This document shows, piece by piece, positions 38,969 through 51,674 of a stretch of DNA of 64,000 bases (positions within the stretch are counted from its first letter, which is position 1; each line of letters starts with the position of its first letter). The stretch is from Wenxinia saemankumensis (GTDB taxonomy: Bacteria; Pseudomonadota; Alphaproteobacteria; Rhodobacterales; Rhodobacteraceae). The stretch covers positions 186,001-250,000 of the forward strand of contig NZ_FQYO01000002.1 of assembly GCF_900141735.1 (NCBI RefSeq), written 5' to 3'. The notes below the pieces were generated by a model, which ran no database searches, was not told the origin of the DNA, and was given only the letters and a program-made list of their open reading frames with translations. Made by a program: the position numbers and the translations under genes.

Positions 38969-39166
38969 ATGGCCACCAACCCGCTCACCTTCATCCAGCA
39001 GACCCGCGCCGAGATCGCGAAGGTCGTCTGGCCGACGCGCCGCGAGGTGACGCTGACGACGATCATGGTCTTCCTGCTGGCGACGGTGGCGGCGATCTTC
39101 TTCAGCCTCGTCGATCTGGGGATCCGGTCCGGCCTGCAGGGCGTTCTGACCGTCTTCGGCGGCTGA
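38969..39166 (+). CDS. secE: Preprotein translocase subunit SecE
   Basis: A 65-aa protein with the conserved amphipathic segment RAEIAKVVWPTRREV and one transmembrane helix (TIMVFLLATVAAIFFSLVDLG), the minimal alphaproteobacterial SecE. It clamps SecY in the SecYEG channel. nusG follows after 234 bp with its own candidate promoter, instead of directly as in many bacteria. Confidence 0.95.
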   Translation: MATNPLTFIQQTRAEIAKVVWPTRREVTLTTIMVFLLATVAAIFFSLVDLGIRSGLQGVLTVFGG

Positions 39167-39190
39167 CGCGGCCCGCGCCGCGACGGGCGC

Positions 39191-39219
39191 TTGATTCCCC
39201 TCCGCGCCTTGGGTAAGAG
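39191..39219 (+). promoter_or_regulatory. Candidate nusG promoter with structured leader
   Basis: TTGATT, a 17-bp spacer and TAAGAG. The leader of about 175 nt contains two stable hairpins: 39221-39254 (CCGTCC paired with GGACGG, extended by CGCGC/GCGCG) and 39333-39350 (GGCCCGC/GCGGGCC). Confidence 0.5.
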
Positions 39220-39400
39220 GCGCGCGACCCGTCCTCGGGTCGGACGGGCGCGCGGCGGATTGGCCGGGCGCCCGAAATGTATCCGGCGGAGCGATCTCCG
39301 CCTGCGCCCGCGGCAGTGCGGACGCCCCGACGGGCCCGCCATCGCGGGCCGCGATGATGCCCTCCGCGCCGCCCGCGCGGACCAGAGATAGGATTTTGAC

Positions 39401-39934
39401 ATGGCGAAGCGCTGGTATTCGGTCTCGGTCCTGTCGAACTTCGAGAAGAAGATCGCCGAGCAGATCCGCACCAAGGTCGAGGAGCAGGAGCTTCAGGACC
39501 AGATCGACGAGGTCCTCGTCCCGACCGAGGACGTGATCGAGGTGCGCCGGGGCAAGAAGGTCACGACCGAGCGCCGCTTCATGCCCGGCTACGTCCTCGT
39601 CCACATGGAGATGAGCGACGAGGGCTATCACCTCATCAACTCGATCAACCGCGTCACCGGCTTCCTCGGCCCGCAGGGCCGCCCGATGCCGATGCGCGAC
39701 GCCGAGGTCGAGGCGATCCTCGGCCGCGTCGAGGAGGGGCAGGAGGCGCCGCGCACCCTGATCCGCTTCGAGATCGGCGAGCGGGTCAAGGTGAACGATG
39801 GCCCGTTCGAGGATTTCGACGGCATGGTCGAGGAGGTCGACGACGACAACCAGCGCCTGAAGGTGACGGTCTCGATCTTCGGCCGCGCCACCCCCGTCGA
39901 GTTGGAATTCACCCAGGTGACCAAGCAGGGCTGA
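39401..39934 (+). CDS. nusG: Transcription termination/antitermination protein NusG
   Basis: A 177-aa NusG. The NGN domain includes KRWYSVSVLSNFEKKIAEQI and FMPGYVLVHMEM; the C-terminal KOW domain has IGERVKVNDGPFEDFDGMVEEVD. It binds RNA polymerase, speeds elongation and links to Rho or the ribosome. In most relatives rplK follows at once; here a TOPRIM gene and a YdeI-like gene intervene. Confidence 0.97.
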   Translation: MAKRWYSVSVLSNFEKKIAEQIRTKVEEQELQDQIDEVLVPTEDVIEVRRGKKVTTERRFMPGYVLVHMEMSDEGYHLINSINRVTGFLGPQGRPMPMRDAEVEAILGRVEEGQEAPRTLIRFEIGERVKVNDGPFEDFDGMVEEVDDDNQRLKVTVSIFGRATPVELEFTQVTKQG

Positions 39935-39953
39935 TCCGACGGGTCCCGGGGGC

Positions 39954-40520
39954 GTGGCCGCCCCCGCGTCGATGGACGGGCGCCTCCTCCTCGTCGAGGG
40001 GGAGAGCGACGCCGTGGCCCTGCGGACGCTGGCCGAAGTGGCGGGAGGCGATCTTGCCGGGACCGGCATCGTCGTGGCGGGCGGCGCGCATGCGACCCCG
40101 CCGATCCTCCTGGCGCACGGCCCGCGCGGATCGGGCCGTCTCGTCGGGGGCCTGATCGACCGGGCAGAGGTGCCCTTCCTGATCGTCGCGCTGCGGCGGG
40201 CGGGTTTCCCATGCATACCGCCCGAGACGGCGCCGGCGCGCGCGGGGTTCGGAATCTGCGACCGGGATCTCGAGGACGAGCTGCTTCGGGCGCTGGGCGA
40301 GGATGCCGCACTCGACCTGATCGCGCGGGAGGGGGAGGCCAGCGCCCTCGCGACACTCCGGTCGCAGAGCGCCTGGGCGGACCGGCCGCTTCACGACCAG
40401 CTGCGGCGGTTCCTGGCCTCGCGCGCGGGGCGCAAGCGGCGCTATGCCGGGCTCATGGTGCGGGCCATTCCGGCGGGGCGTCATCCGGCGCCGCTGCGCC
40501 ATGCGCTCGGCCTCGTCTAG
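39954..40520 (+). CDS. Stand-alone TOPRIM-domain protein (OLD-type)
   Basis: A 188-aa protein (or 182 aa from an internal ATG at 39972) consisting mostly of a TOPRIM domain. LLLVEGESDAVALRTLAE carries the catalytic glutamate and GICDRDLEDELLRALG the Asp-x-Asp pair. Such OLD-like TOPRIM proteins lack the ATPase part and are uncharacterised; TOPRIM domains cut or join nucleic acid using Mg2+. It starts 20 bp after nusG on the same strand and is probably cotranscribed with it. Its TAG stop overlaps that of the opposite-strand gene in the palindrome CTAG (40517-40520). Confidence 0.75.
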   Translation: MAAPASMDGRLLLVEGESDAVALRTLAEVAGGDLAGTGIVVAGGAHATPPILLAHGPRGSGRLVGGLIDRAEVPFLIVALRRAGFPCIPPETAPARAGFGICDRDLEDELLRALGEDAALDLIAREGEASALATLRSQSAWADRPLHDQLRRFLASRAGRKRRYAGLMVRAIPAGRHPAPLRHALGLV

Positions 40521-41149
40521 CGCTCCAGCGCCCCCAGCCCGGCGAGGATCTTCGGGCGGAACTTCCCGATCCGCGCGATCCGCGTCTCCGCCTTCTTCGC
40601 GCTGTTCAGCGCTATCGCGTAGCTGCGCTGCCGGCCGGGGGTGAGGGCGTGGAACGCCTCCGCCAGCTCGGGATCGTCGTCGAGCGCCTGTTCCAGTTCC
40701 GCGGGCAGGTCGATCCCGCCCTCCTCCTTCGGGGGCCTGCGGCCCTCGGCGGCGTAGCGCGCCGCCTCCGCGAGATAGGCGCGGATCGTGGGGGCAAGGG
40801 CCTCCACATCCTCGAGCCGGGCGAACCGGATCGTGCCGGCGTGGCGGGAATTGGGGCCGGCGGGGACGAGGACGCCGTCCGGGTCGGTCATCAGGGCCGC
40901 ATCGAAGAAGGTCAGCACCACGTCGGCGCGGAAGGCCCCGAGCATCGCGATATTGCGCCCATGCGCCATGTAGACCGGATGCCCCCATTTCGCCGTCTCC
41001 TCCAGCCCCGCATCCTGGCAGAGGGCGCGCAGGGCGGCGAGGGGGGCGGCGTGGAGCCGGGCCGAGCAATCGGCCGTATCGAAGCGGTCGCAGCGGCCGC
41101 AGCCGCGCGCGAAGTAGACGTCCGGATCGGTGATCATCGCGCGGTCCAT
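40517..41149 (-). CDS. YdeI/OmdA-like protein with DUF1801 domain
   Basis: A 210-aa protein: an N-terminal DUF1801-like part (ETAKWGHPVYMAHGRNIAMLGAFRADVVLTFF) and a C-terminal bacteriocin-protection (YdeI/OmdA) segment (LEQALDDDPELAEAFHALTPGRQRSYAIALNSAKKAETRIARIGK). Members are linked to peptide resistance in Salmonella; the mechanism is unclear. It is inserted on the minus strand between nusG and rplK. Confidence 0.8.
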   Translation of the reverse strand: MDRAMITDPDVYFARGCGRCDRFDTADCSARLHAAPLAALRALCQDAGLEETAKWGHPVYMAHGRNIAMLGAFRADVVLTFFDAALMTDPDGVLVPAGPNSRHAGTIRFARLEDVEALAPTIRAYLAEAARYAAEGRRPPKEEGGIDLPAELEQALDDDPELAEAFHALTPGRQRSYAIALNSAKKAETRIARIGKFRPKILAGLGALER

Positions 41150-41275
41150 GCGGCTTTCCCCTGCGGCTGTTCGCGGTCCCGGGTCCCGCAAGGAGTGGCA
41201 CAGGTCGGCCCATCCGCCAAGCGATGCCGGGCGGCACGGGGGGGGGCGGGACCGGGCCCCGCCTCCCGCGGCCCC

Positions 41276-41304
41276 TTGCCAGCCGGGCTACCGCGGTGTA
41301 GGCG
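41276..41304 (+). promoter_or_regulatory. Candidate rplK-rplA promoter
   Basis: TTGCCA, a 17-bp spacer and TAGGCG, leaving a leader of about 125 nt before rplK that could hold the L1 autoregulatory site. Confidence 0.45.
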
Positions 41305-41436
41305 GCCGGCCTGTCGTCTCCGTTCGGGGGCGATTCATACGTGGGAGGCGACCGGCACGCGTGCCGGGACCCGGACCACGCGACATGAGCCTCCGCCGGG
41401 ACGCGCCCGGGGGACGTTGCAACGAAAGGAGACACC

Positions 41437-41889
41437 ATGGCCAAGAAAGTCATGGGGCAGCTCAAGCTGCAGGTGAAGGCCGGCCAGGCCAACCCCTCCC
41501 CGCCGGTGGGTCCCGCCCTCGGTCAGCGGGGCATCAACATCATGGAATTCTGCAAGGCGTTCAACGCCAAGACCGCGGACATGGAGCCCGGCTCGCCGAT
41601 TCCGACGGTGATCACCTACTACCAGGACAAGTCCTTCACGATCGAGACGAAGTCGCCGCCGGCGTCCTTCCTCATCAAGAAGGCCGCGGGCCTCAAGCCC
41701 GTGGGCAAGCGCAACCGCCCCAAGGGGTCGGAGAAGCCCGGCAAGTCGACCGCCGGCTCGATCTCCCTCAAGCAGGTGCGCGAGATCGCCGAAGCCAAGA
41801 TGAAGGACCTGAACGCGACCTCCGTCGAGGGCGCGATGCAGACCGTCGTCGGCTCGGCGAAGTCGATGGGCATCGAGGTGAAGGGGTAA
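41437..41889 (+). CDS. rplK: 50S ribosomal protein L11
   Basis: A 150-aa L11 with [37 protein letters not shown], the conserved binding segment for the GTPase-centre rRNA, and the C-terminal RNA-binding domain. A strong AAAGGAG box precedes the ATG. rplA follows after 3 bp. Confidence 0.98.
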   Translation: MAKKVMGQLKLQVKAGQANPSPPVGPALGQRGINIMEFCKAFNAKTADMEPGSPIPTVITYYQDKSFTIETKSPPASFLIKKAAGLKPVGKRNRPKGSEKPGKSTAGSISLKQVREIAEAKMKDLNATSVEGAMQTVVGSAKSMGIEVKG

Positions 41890-41892
41890 GTC

Positions 41893-42591
41893 ATGGCCAA
41901 GATCGGTAAACGCACCCGCGCCGCCCGCGACGCCTTCGCCGGCAAGGAGAACATCGCGCTCTCCGAGGCCGTCGCCCTCGTGAAGTCCAACGCGAACGCC
42001 AAGTTCGACGAGACCGTCGAGATCTCGCTGAATCTCGGCGTCGATCCGCGCCACGCCGACCAGATGGTCCGCGGCACGGTCAACCTGCCCAACGGCACCG
42101 GCAAGGCCGTGCGCGTCGCGGTCTTCGCCCGCGGCGACAAGGCCGAGGAAGCCAAGGCGGCGGGCGCCGACATCGTCGGCGCCGAGGACCTGATGGAGAC
42201 CGTCCAGGGCGGCACCATCGAGTTCGACCGCTGCATCGCCACCCCGGACATGATGCCGATCGTCGGCCGTCTGGGGAAGGTGCTCGGCCCGCGCAACCTG
42301 ATGCCGAACCCCAAGATCGGCACCGTCACCACCGACGTGAAGGGCGCGGTCGAGGCGGCCAAGGGCGGCCAGGTCCAGTTCAAGGTCGAGAAGGCGGGCA
42401 TCGTCCATGCCGGGATCGGCAAGGCGTCCTTCGACGCCGGCAAGCTGGAAGAGAACGTCCGCGCCTTCGTCGAGGCGGTGTCGCGTGCGCGTCCCGCCGG
42501 CGCCAAGGGCACCTACATGAAGAAGGTCTCGCTCAGCTCCTCCATGGGGCCGGGCGTCAGCGTCGACGTGGCCTCCGCCACTGGCAACTGA
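41893..42591 (+). CDS. rplA: 50S ribosomal protein L1
   Basis: A 232-aa L1 with the conserved rRNA contact segments [19 protein letters not shown] and [22 protein letters not shown]1 forms the mobile E-site stalk and usually represses its own operon. A strong terminator follows, so rplJ is not in the same unit. Confidence 0.98.
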   Translation: MAKIGKRTRAARDAFAGKENIALSEAVALVKSNANAKFDETVEISLNLGVDPRHADQMVRGTVNLPNGTGKAVRVAVFARGDKAEEAKAAGADIVGAEDLMETVQGGTIEFDRCIATPDMMPIVGRLGKVLGPRNLMPNPKIGTVTTDVKGAVEAAKGGQVQFKVEKAGIVHAGIGKASFDAGKLEENVRAFVEAVSRARPAGAKGTYMKKVSLSSSMGPGVSVDVASATGN

Positions 42592-42614
42592 GCCTCTTAT
42601 CTGACGCTTTCGGC

Positions 42615-42642
42615 AAGGGCGGCCCCTCGGGGCCGCCCTTTT
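42615..42642 (+). terminator. Rho-independent terminator after rplA
   Basis: AAGGGCGGCCCC and GGGGCCGCCCTT form a perfect 12-bp stem with a 2-nt loop and end in TTTT. Confidence 0.92.
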
Positions 42643-42734
42643 CCGTTTCGGGTCCGTTTCAGGCCCCCGGGAAGGACGAAGCCGGGGCAGGGCGGGCCCC
42701 GGGCCGCCGGCGGCCCCCCCACCGCGCGGCCGGG

Positions 42735-43898
42735 CTATTTCGCCTCGAGCCGGTTCACGAAGGCGAGCGACAGCACGACCAGCGGCAGGCCGATGGCGAA
42801 GCAGGCGCGCAGGCTGACATGCTCGCCCACGAAGCCGAGCAGAGGCGGGGTCAGCAGGAACACGATGAACGAGGTCTGGGCGAGGGCGGCGACGCTCTCG
42901 GCCGAGGGGCGGTCGCTGCGCTGCGCGGCGGCCGAGACGGCGAGCGGGAAGAGCGTCGCGTTGCCGATCCCGATCGCGGCGAAACCGGCGAAGGCGACCC
43001 ACGGATTCGGGGCGAGCGCCACCAGCGCCACGCCGATCCCCAGCACGATCAGCAGGTTCCGCGCGACCGCGCGGGGCCCGAACCGGTCCACCACGGGATC
43101 GGCGAAATAGCGCATCAGGGCCTGGCTGCCCGCCGCGACCGACAGCGCGAGGCCGGCGATGAATGCGCCCGGCTGGAACGTGTCGCGCATGTAGATGATC
43201 GACCAGTCGTTCGCCGCCCCTTCCAGCATCATCGCCGACAGGGTGATCGCCAGCAGCACCATGATCATCCGGTCCGGCGCGACGAAGCGGGCGGCCGGCG
43301 CGTCCTCCACCAGCCGCGAGGGGGCGGGGCGGATGCCCTTCAGCACCACGGCCGTGGCGACCAGCGCGACCGCGTCGAGGATGACGAGGTGCAGCCAGAC
43401 CGGCATGGCCAGCCCGGCCGCGGCCGCGCCGACGAGCCCCGCGGCGAAGAAGCCGAAGCTCCAGAAGGAATGGGCGCGGGACATGATCCGCCGTCCGAGC
43501 ATCGCCTCCCCCCGGTCCGCCTCGAGGTTCAGGACGACCTCGATCAGCCCTATGCCGAGGCCCCCCAGCGTCAGCGCCGCGAAGAAGAGCGGGATCGTCA
43601 GGGTGGTCGCGGCGAGGGTCTGCCCCACTGCTAGCAGGACCATGCCCGCGCCGACGATCCCCTTCAGTCCCAGCCGCCGCACCAGAGGCGCCCCGAGAAG
43701 AAGCGCGATCTGCGTGCCGAGCGGCATCCCCAGCAGACCGAGGCCGAGCGCCCCCTCCTCCACCCCGAGTCGCACCTGCATGTCGTAGAGCCGCGACAGG
43801 ATCGCGCCCAGCACCACGGCGTAGAGGAAGAAGAGCGCGAAGACGGCGCGGTGATGCGTCAGGGCCCTTGCGGTCATCGGGGCGGCGGCGGTCGTCAT
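42735..43898 (-). CDS. MFS transporter
   Basis: A 387-aa protein with 12 predicted membrane segments and the weak MFS loop motif GAPLVRRLGLKG after the second helix. The sequence (e.g. AHSFWSFGFFAAGLVGAAAAG, FADPVVDRFGPRAVARNL) resembles YbjJ/fucose-permease-like carriers; the substrate is unknown. It is on the strand opposite to the ribosomal genes and sits in the rplA-rplJ interval. Confidence 0.82.
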   Translation of the reverse strand: MTTAAAPMTARALTHHRAVFALFFLYAVVLGAILSRLYDMQVRLGVEEGALGLGLLGMPLGTQIALLLGAPLVRRLGLKGIVGAGMVLLAVGQTLAATTLTIPLFFAALTLGGLGIGLIEVVLNLEADRGEAMLGRRIMSRAHSFWSFGFFAAGLVGAAAAGLAMPVWLHLVILDAVALVATAVVLKGIRPAPSRLVEDAPAARFVAPDRMIMVLLAITLSAMMLEGAANDWSIIYMRDTFQPGAFIAGLALSVAAGSQALMRYFADPVVDRFGPRAVARNLLIVLGIGVALVALAPNPWVAFAGFAAIGIGNATLFPLAVSAAAQRSDRPSAESVAALAQTSFIVFLLTPPLLGFVGEHVSLRACFAIGLPLVVLSLAFVNRLEAK

Positions 43899-43991
43899 GG
43901 TGTCGTCTTCCGGGAAGGGGCGTCGCGGGCTACGTGCCGCCGCCGGTCGCCCGGGGTCAAGGGGAGGCGCTGCAAAGCCCGCCCCACGAAA

Positions 43992-44015
43992 AAGGGGCGC
44001 CCGAGGGCGCCCCTT
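43992..44015 (-). terminator. Terminator after the PRC-barrel gene
   Basis: AAGGGGCGCC and GGCGCCCCTT form a perfect 10-bp stem with a 4-nt loop 23 bp past the leftward stop; on the minus strand it is followed by T-residues. Confidence 0.85.
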
Positions 44016-44037
44016 CGTTCGGGATGATCGTGCGGGA

Positions 44038-44496
44038 TCAGTCCCAGAACCCTTCGTCCACGTCGGGAAGCTGCTCGAGCTCCTCCTCGCTCAGACGGGT
44101 GACGAACGCGTAGGTCGCATCGTCCACCGCGACGAGGTTGACGTCGCCGGTGGAGACCAGCACGTGCTTGTCGCCAATGTCGAGGAAGCCGCCGACCTCG
44201 GCCACGATGCCGATCATCTGGCCGTTGGTGTCGAGGACGACATCCTCGATCTCGCCGATGTTGTTCCAGCCTTCGCCCACACCGTCATAGGCGGTGTTGG
44301 GGCTCCAGCCTTCGTCGTCGGCGGGGTTCATGGTGTAGACGTTGCCGCCTGTGATGTCGCGGGTGCGGATCAGCTCCGCGCGGTCCATGTTCGCCATGTC
44401 GGCGGTCGTCATGGCCTCGGTGGTCATCGTGTCCTGCGCGACGAGCGGGCCGGCGACGAGGGACGCGGCGAGGGCGGCGGGAATGGCGTATTTCAT
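44038..44496 (-). CDS. Exported PRC-barrel domain protein
   Basis: A 152-aa protein with a signal peptide (MKYAIPAALAASLVAGPLVAQ), a Met/Thr-rich linker, and a PRC-barrel (NIGEIEDVVLDTNGQMIGIVAEVGGFLDIGDKHVLVSTGDVNLV). Periplasmic PRC-barrel proteins are numerous in Alphaproteobacteria and of unknown role. The ATG at 44496 is chosen for the signal peptide. Confidence 0.82.
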   Translation of the reverse strand: MKYAIPAALAASLVAGPLVAQDTMTTEAMTTADMANMDRAELIRTRDITGGNVYTMNPADDEGWSPNTAYDGVGEGWNNIGEIEDVVLDTNGQMIGIVAEVGGFLDIGDKHVLVSTGDVNLVAVDDATYAFVTRLSEEELEQLPDVDEGFWD

Positions 44497-44615
44497 GTCG
44501 AACCTCTTGAGTTGGTTTCGATTGCGCTTTCCCAACGGCTCAGCATCGGCCGGGTTCCGCCGGCTCGCCTGCCGAAATGCGCTCACCCGGGGTCAGTCCG
44601 GGGCGGCGGGACGCC

Positions 44616-44993
44616 TTACCCGGCTTCGGACGGGCCGCCCTTCTCCTTCCAGTCGGGGAAGCCGCCGGCATTGGCCAGATGCTTGAAACCCATGTCGTGC
44701 AGGGTCTTGCCCGAGAGAGCCGCCTGGCCGCCCTTGCCGCAGATCAGCACGATGTCGGCATCGGGCGTCAGAGCGGGGTCGTGGAACGGCGTGTTCGGGT
44801 CGGCGACGAACTCGATCATGCCGCGCGGGATGCGCTTGGCCCCTTCGATCGTTCCGGTCCTGGCGATGTCGCCGCTGTCGCGCACGTCGACGAAGAGCGT
44901 GTTGCCCGACTTGTGCTTGGCCACGGCGTCGTCGAAGCCGATCCTGGGGACGACGGCATTGGCCTTGTCGAGAAAGTCCTGCGCGGTCTTCAT
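44616..44993 (-). CDS. Rhodanese-like sulfurtransferase
   Basis: A 125-aa single rhodanese domain. The substrate-binding region FVDVRDSGDIARTGTIEGAKRIPRG and the active-site loop ICGKGGQAAL (Cys85) are intact. It is cytoplasmic, since no signal is visible. The longer open frame upstream is not conserved; the ATG at 44993 has a GGGAG box. Confidence 0.88.
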   Translation of the reverse strand: MKTAQDFLDKANAVVPRIGFDDAVAKHKSGNTLFVDVRDSGDIARTGTIEGAKRIPRGMIEFVADPNTPFHDPALTPDADIVLICGKGGQAALSGKTLHDMGFKHLANAGGFPDWKEKGGPSEAG

Positions 44994-45063
44994 GGGGATC
45001 TCCCTTCCTTGCCTTGTGCGAGGGTCGAGATAGCGGCCGGCCGGGCGGCGGAAAGGAGCGCGC

Positions 45064-45882
45064 GTGTCGCGGGAAGAAGAGGCGATGGCGCGGTCCGGGG
45101 CGCCGCTGACGCGCGGGGCGCTGGCGGGGGCGCTGCGGCAGGCGGGCCTGCGGGCGGGCGACGTGGCCCTGGCCCATGCCGCGATGTCGCGGCTGGGCTG
45201 GCTGCCGGGGGCGGCCCAGTCGGTGCTGGAGGCGCTGCGCGACGTGCTGGGGCCCGGGGGAACCCTGGCGATGAACGGCGACAGCACGCAGCTGACCGAC
45301 CCGGGCGCATGGGTGGCCCCGCCTCTGCCGCCCGGATGGGTGGACGAGGTGCGGGACGCGATGCCGCACTTCGATCCGGGGCTGACGCCGACTCGGGGGC
45401 TCAGCCGCGTGAACGAGGCGCTCCGCGCGGTGCACGGCGTGGAGCGCTCGCACCACCCGGCACAATCGCTCCTGGCCCTCGGGCCCGCCGCGGCCGACCT
45501 GACGCGCGGCCATCCGCTGGCCCCCGCGCAGGGCGAGGGGTCGCCCCTCGCGCGGCTCTACGATGCCGATGCGAGGATCGTCCTGCTGGGCGCGGGATGG
45601 GAGTCCTGCACCGCCTTCCACCTCGCCGAATGGCGCGTGCCCGGCGTCGCGCCGCGCCGCGTCCGCTTGCCGGTCCGGCGCGAGGGCGGCCGGACGATCT
45701 GGCAGGAGGTGGAGGAGGTCGAAGGCTTCGCCGACCGCTTCGCCGGGATCGGTGCGGCCTTCGTCCGTACCGGCCGGGTGGGCGAGGGGCTCGGGGGTCG
45801 GGTCCGGGTGATGCCGATGCGGGCCCTCGTCGACTTCGCCGCGGCGCATGTCGCCGCGGGACCGGGGAAGACCGGAGCCTGA
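45064..45882 (+). CDS. AAC(3)-family N-acetyltransferase
   Basis: A 272-aa protein of the aminoglycoside 3-N-acetyltransferase/YokD family. GPGGTLAMNGDSTQLTDPGAW, LTPTRGLSRVNEALRAVHGVERSHHPAQSLLALGP and the C-terminal FHLAEWR carry the conserved His and acidic residues. Chromosomal members often act on other amines. Start GTG at 45064 or ATG at 45085. It lies immediately before the rplJ promoter and is divergent from the rhodanese gene. Confidence 0.82.
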   Translation: MSREEEAMARSGAPLTRGALAGALRQAGLRAGDVALAHAAMSRLGWLPGAAQSVLEALRDVLGPGGTLAMNGDSTQLTDPGAWVAPPLPPGWVDEVRDAMPHFDPGLTPTRGLSRVNEALRAVHGVERSHHPAQSLLALGPAAADLTRGHPLAPAQGEGSPLARLYDADARIVLLGAGWESCTAFHLAEWRVPGVAPRRVRLPVRREGGRTIWQEVEEVEGFADRFAGIGAAFVRTGRVGEGLGGRVRVMPMRALVDFAAAHVAAGPGKTGA

Positions 45883-45908
45883 GACCGCGCGGGAATGGCG
45901 CCCGCCCC

Positions 45909-45936
45909 TTGGCAAGCCCCGCCGCAGCCGCTAGGG
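45909..45936 (+). promoter_or_regulatory. Candidate rplJ-rplL promoter and leader
   Basis: TTGGCA, a 16-bp spacer and CTAGGG. The resulting leader of about 240 nt before rplJ is the right place for an L10-binding autoregulatory structure, though I could not fold it. Confidence 0.45.
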
Positions 45937-46182
45937 AGGCACCCGAAGGCGTCCCGCGCGATTCGGGCGCGTCTTCGTTTCGTCCGAGACGGTGGGTGGG
46001 CCCCAAGGCCGCTAAATCCTGCCCGAGACGGGAACAGACCAGATTGGCCGGACGCGCCCGATGCGGGCCCGCGTTCCGGGGCAGTTTCGGCTCCTCCCCG
46101 TTGACAGGACTACGCCGCCGTTCCTCGGCTCTCGGGGATCGGCACGACTGAGCCGGGGGAAACCCCAACTTGGAGTGAAACT

Positions 46183-46701
46183 GTGGATAGAGCCCAGAAA
46201 GAGAAAGTGGTCGAGGAACTCGGCCAGATCTTCGAAAGCTCTGGCGTCGTGGTGGTTGCCCGCTACGAAGGCATGACGGTTGCTCAGATGCAGGACCTGC
46301 GCGCGAAGATGCGTGATGCGGGCGGGTCCGTGCGCGTTGCCAAGAACAGGCTCGCCAAGATCGCCCTCGAGGGCAAGCCGTGCGAGAGCATCGGCGAGTA
46401 CCTCACGGGCATGACCGTGTTGTCCTATTCCGAAGATCCCGTGGCCGCGGCCAAGGTGGTCGACGAATACGCCAAGGGGAACGACAAGCTCGTCATCCTC
46501 GGCGGTGCCATGGGCGACACGGCTCTCGATCCTGCCGGTGTGCAGGCCGTCGCCAAGATGCCCAGCCGCGAGGAGCTCATCGCTTCCATCGTGGGCTGCA
46601 TCGCCGCGCCGGCCTCGAACATCGCCGGGGCGATCGGCGCACCTGCCTCGAACATCGCGAGCATCCTTTCGACCATCGAGGAGCGGGCGGACGCCGCCTG
46701 A
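46183..46701 (+). CDS. rplJ: 50S ribosomal protein L10
   Basis: A 172-aa L10 starting at GTG ([17 protein letters not shown]), after a TTGGAGTG box. [22 protein letters not shown] and [10 protein letters not shown] are the rRNA-binding part; the C-terminal [18 protein letters not shown] is the helix that carries L7/L12 dimers. The GTG start is unusual for a highly expressed gene and may fit translational control. Confidence 0.97.
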   Translation: MDRAQKEKVVEELGQIFESSGVVVVARYEGMTVAQMQDLRAKMRDAGGSVRVAKNRLAKIALEGKPCESIGEYLTGMTVLSYSEDPVAAAKVVDEYAKGNDKLVILGGAMGDTALDPAGVQAVAKMPSREELIASIVGCIAAPASNIAGAIGAPASNIASILSTIEERADAA

Positions 46702-46715
46702 CTCCTCAATGTCTG

Positions 46716-46735
46716 CGGGGCCGGGTCCGGCCCCG
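46716..46735 (+). other. Hairpin between rplJ and rplL
   Basis: CGGGGCCGG pairs with CCGGCCCCG (9 bp, very short loop) in the 70-bp gap. There is no T-run directly after it, so an mRNA-stability or processing role is as likely as partial termination. Confidence 0.55.
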
Positions 46736-46771
46736 TCGTTGGAACACACCTAAAGCAAACGGATACCTGAA

Positions 46772-47149
<378 letters not shown>

Positions 47150-47159
47150 GGCGGGCCGC

Positions 47160-47185
47160 GGTGCGTGGCGAGCACGCACCCTACG
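47160..47185. repeat. Palindromic repeat, single unit (rplL-rpoB gap)
   Basis: GGTGCGTG-GCGA-GCACGCACC followed by CTAC, 11 bp after the rplL stop. It is the reverse orientation of the core repeat found at 51675, 59199 and 61904. Confidence 0.8.
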
Positions 47186-47195
47186 GCGGAAATGG

Positions 47196-47227
47196 AGCGG
47201 CGGTCCCGAACGGGGCCGCCGCTTCTG
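47196..47227 (+). terminator. Terminator after rplL
   Basis: AGCGGCGGTCCC and GGGGCCGCCGCT form a 12-bp stem with one T-G pair, followed by TCTG. It probably lowers read-through from rplJL into rpoB. Confidence 0.65.
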
Positions 47228-47284
47228 CGTTCCGGCGGGCATGGGCGCGCGCGATGGCCCTTGACGTCCGCGTCCGCCGCCCCC

Positions 47285-47313
47285 TTGCGCTTGCGGCGAA
47301 TCTGCCATAGATG
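47285..47313 (+). promoter_or_regulatory. Candidate rpoB promoter
   Basis: TTGCGC, a 17-bp spacer and TAGATG, with a leader of about 215 nt before rpoB. The gap 47150-47532 therefore holds a repeat, a terminator, this promoter and the leader; no gene is seen in it. Confidence 0.5.
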
Positions 47314-47532
47314 CCGCCTCGTGCCGCAGCCCCAAACGTAAACACATCGCCAACCATCCGACCGCTGATCTCTCAGAGGGCAGGAAATCCTGCGTTCTGA
47401 CGGGTCAGTTGACCGTTTCGAGAGAGGCGTTTGGGCGCGCCTCGAGCATGGAGACGGTCCCGACCGAACAGTGAGCGCCCTTCGGTGTCCCGGCCGAAGT
47501 ACGCCCGCCAGACGCATGGAGTTCCCCGCAGC

Positions 47533-51672
<4,140 letters not shown>

Positions 51673-51674
51673 CG

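Noticed and set aside
38953-38971. TTGACA just before secE as a promoter -35
   Set aside because: It lies about 15 bp from the ATG, leaving no room for a -10 and a start. The TTGAAC/TATGTT pair at 38906 is far better placed.
45064-45882. AAC(3)-like gene as a recently acquired resistance gene
   Set aside because: Codon use and GC content match the neighbours and there is no transposase, integron site or direct repeat around it.
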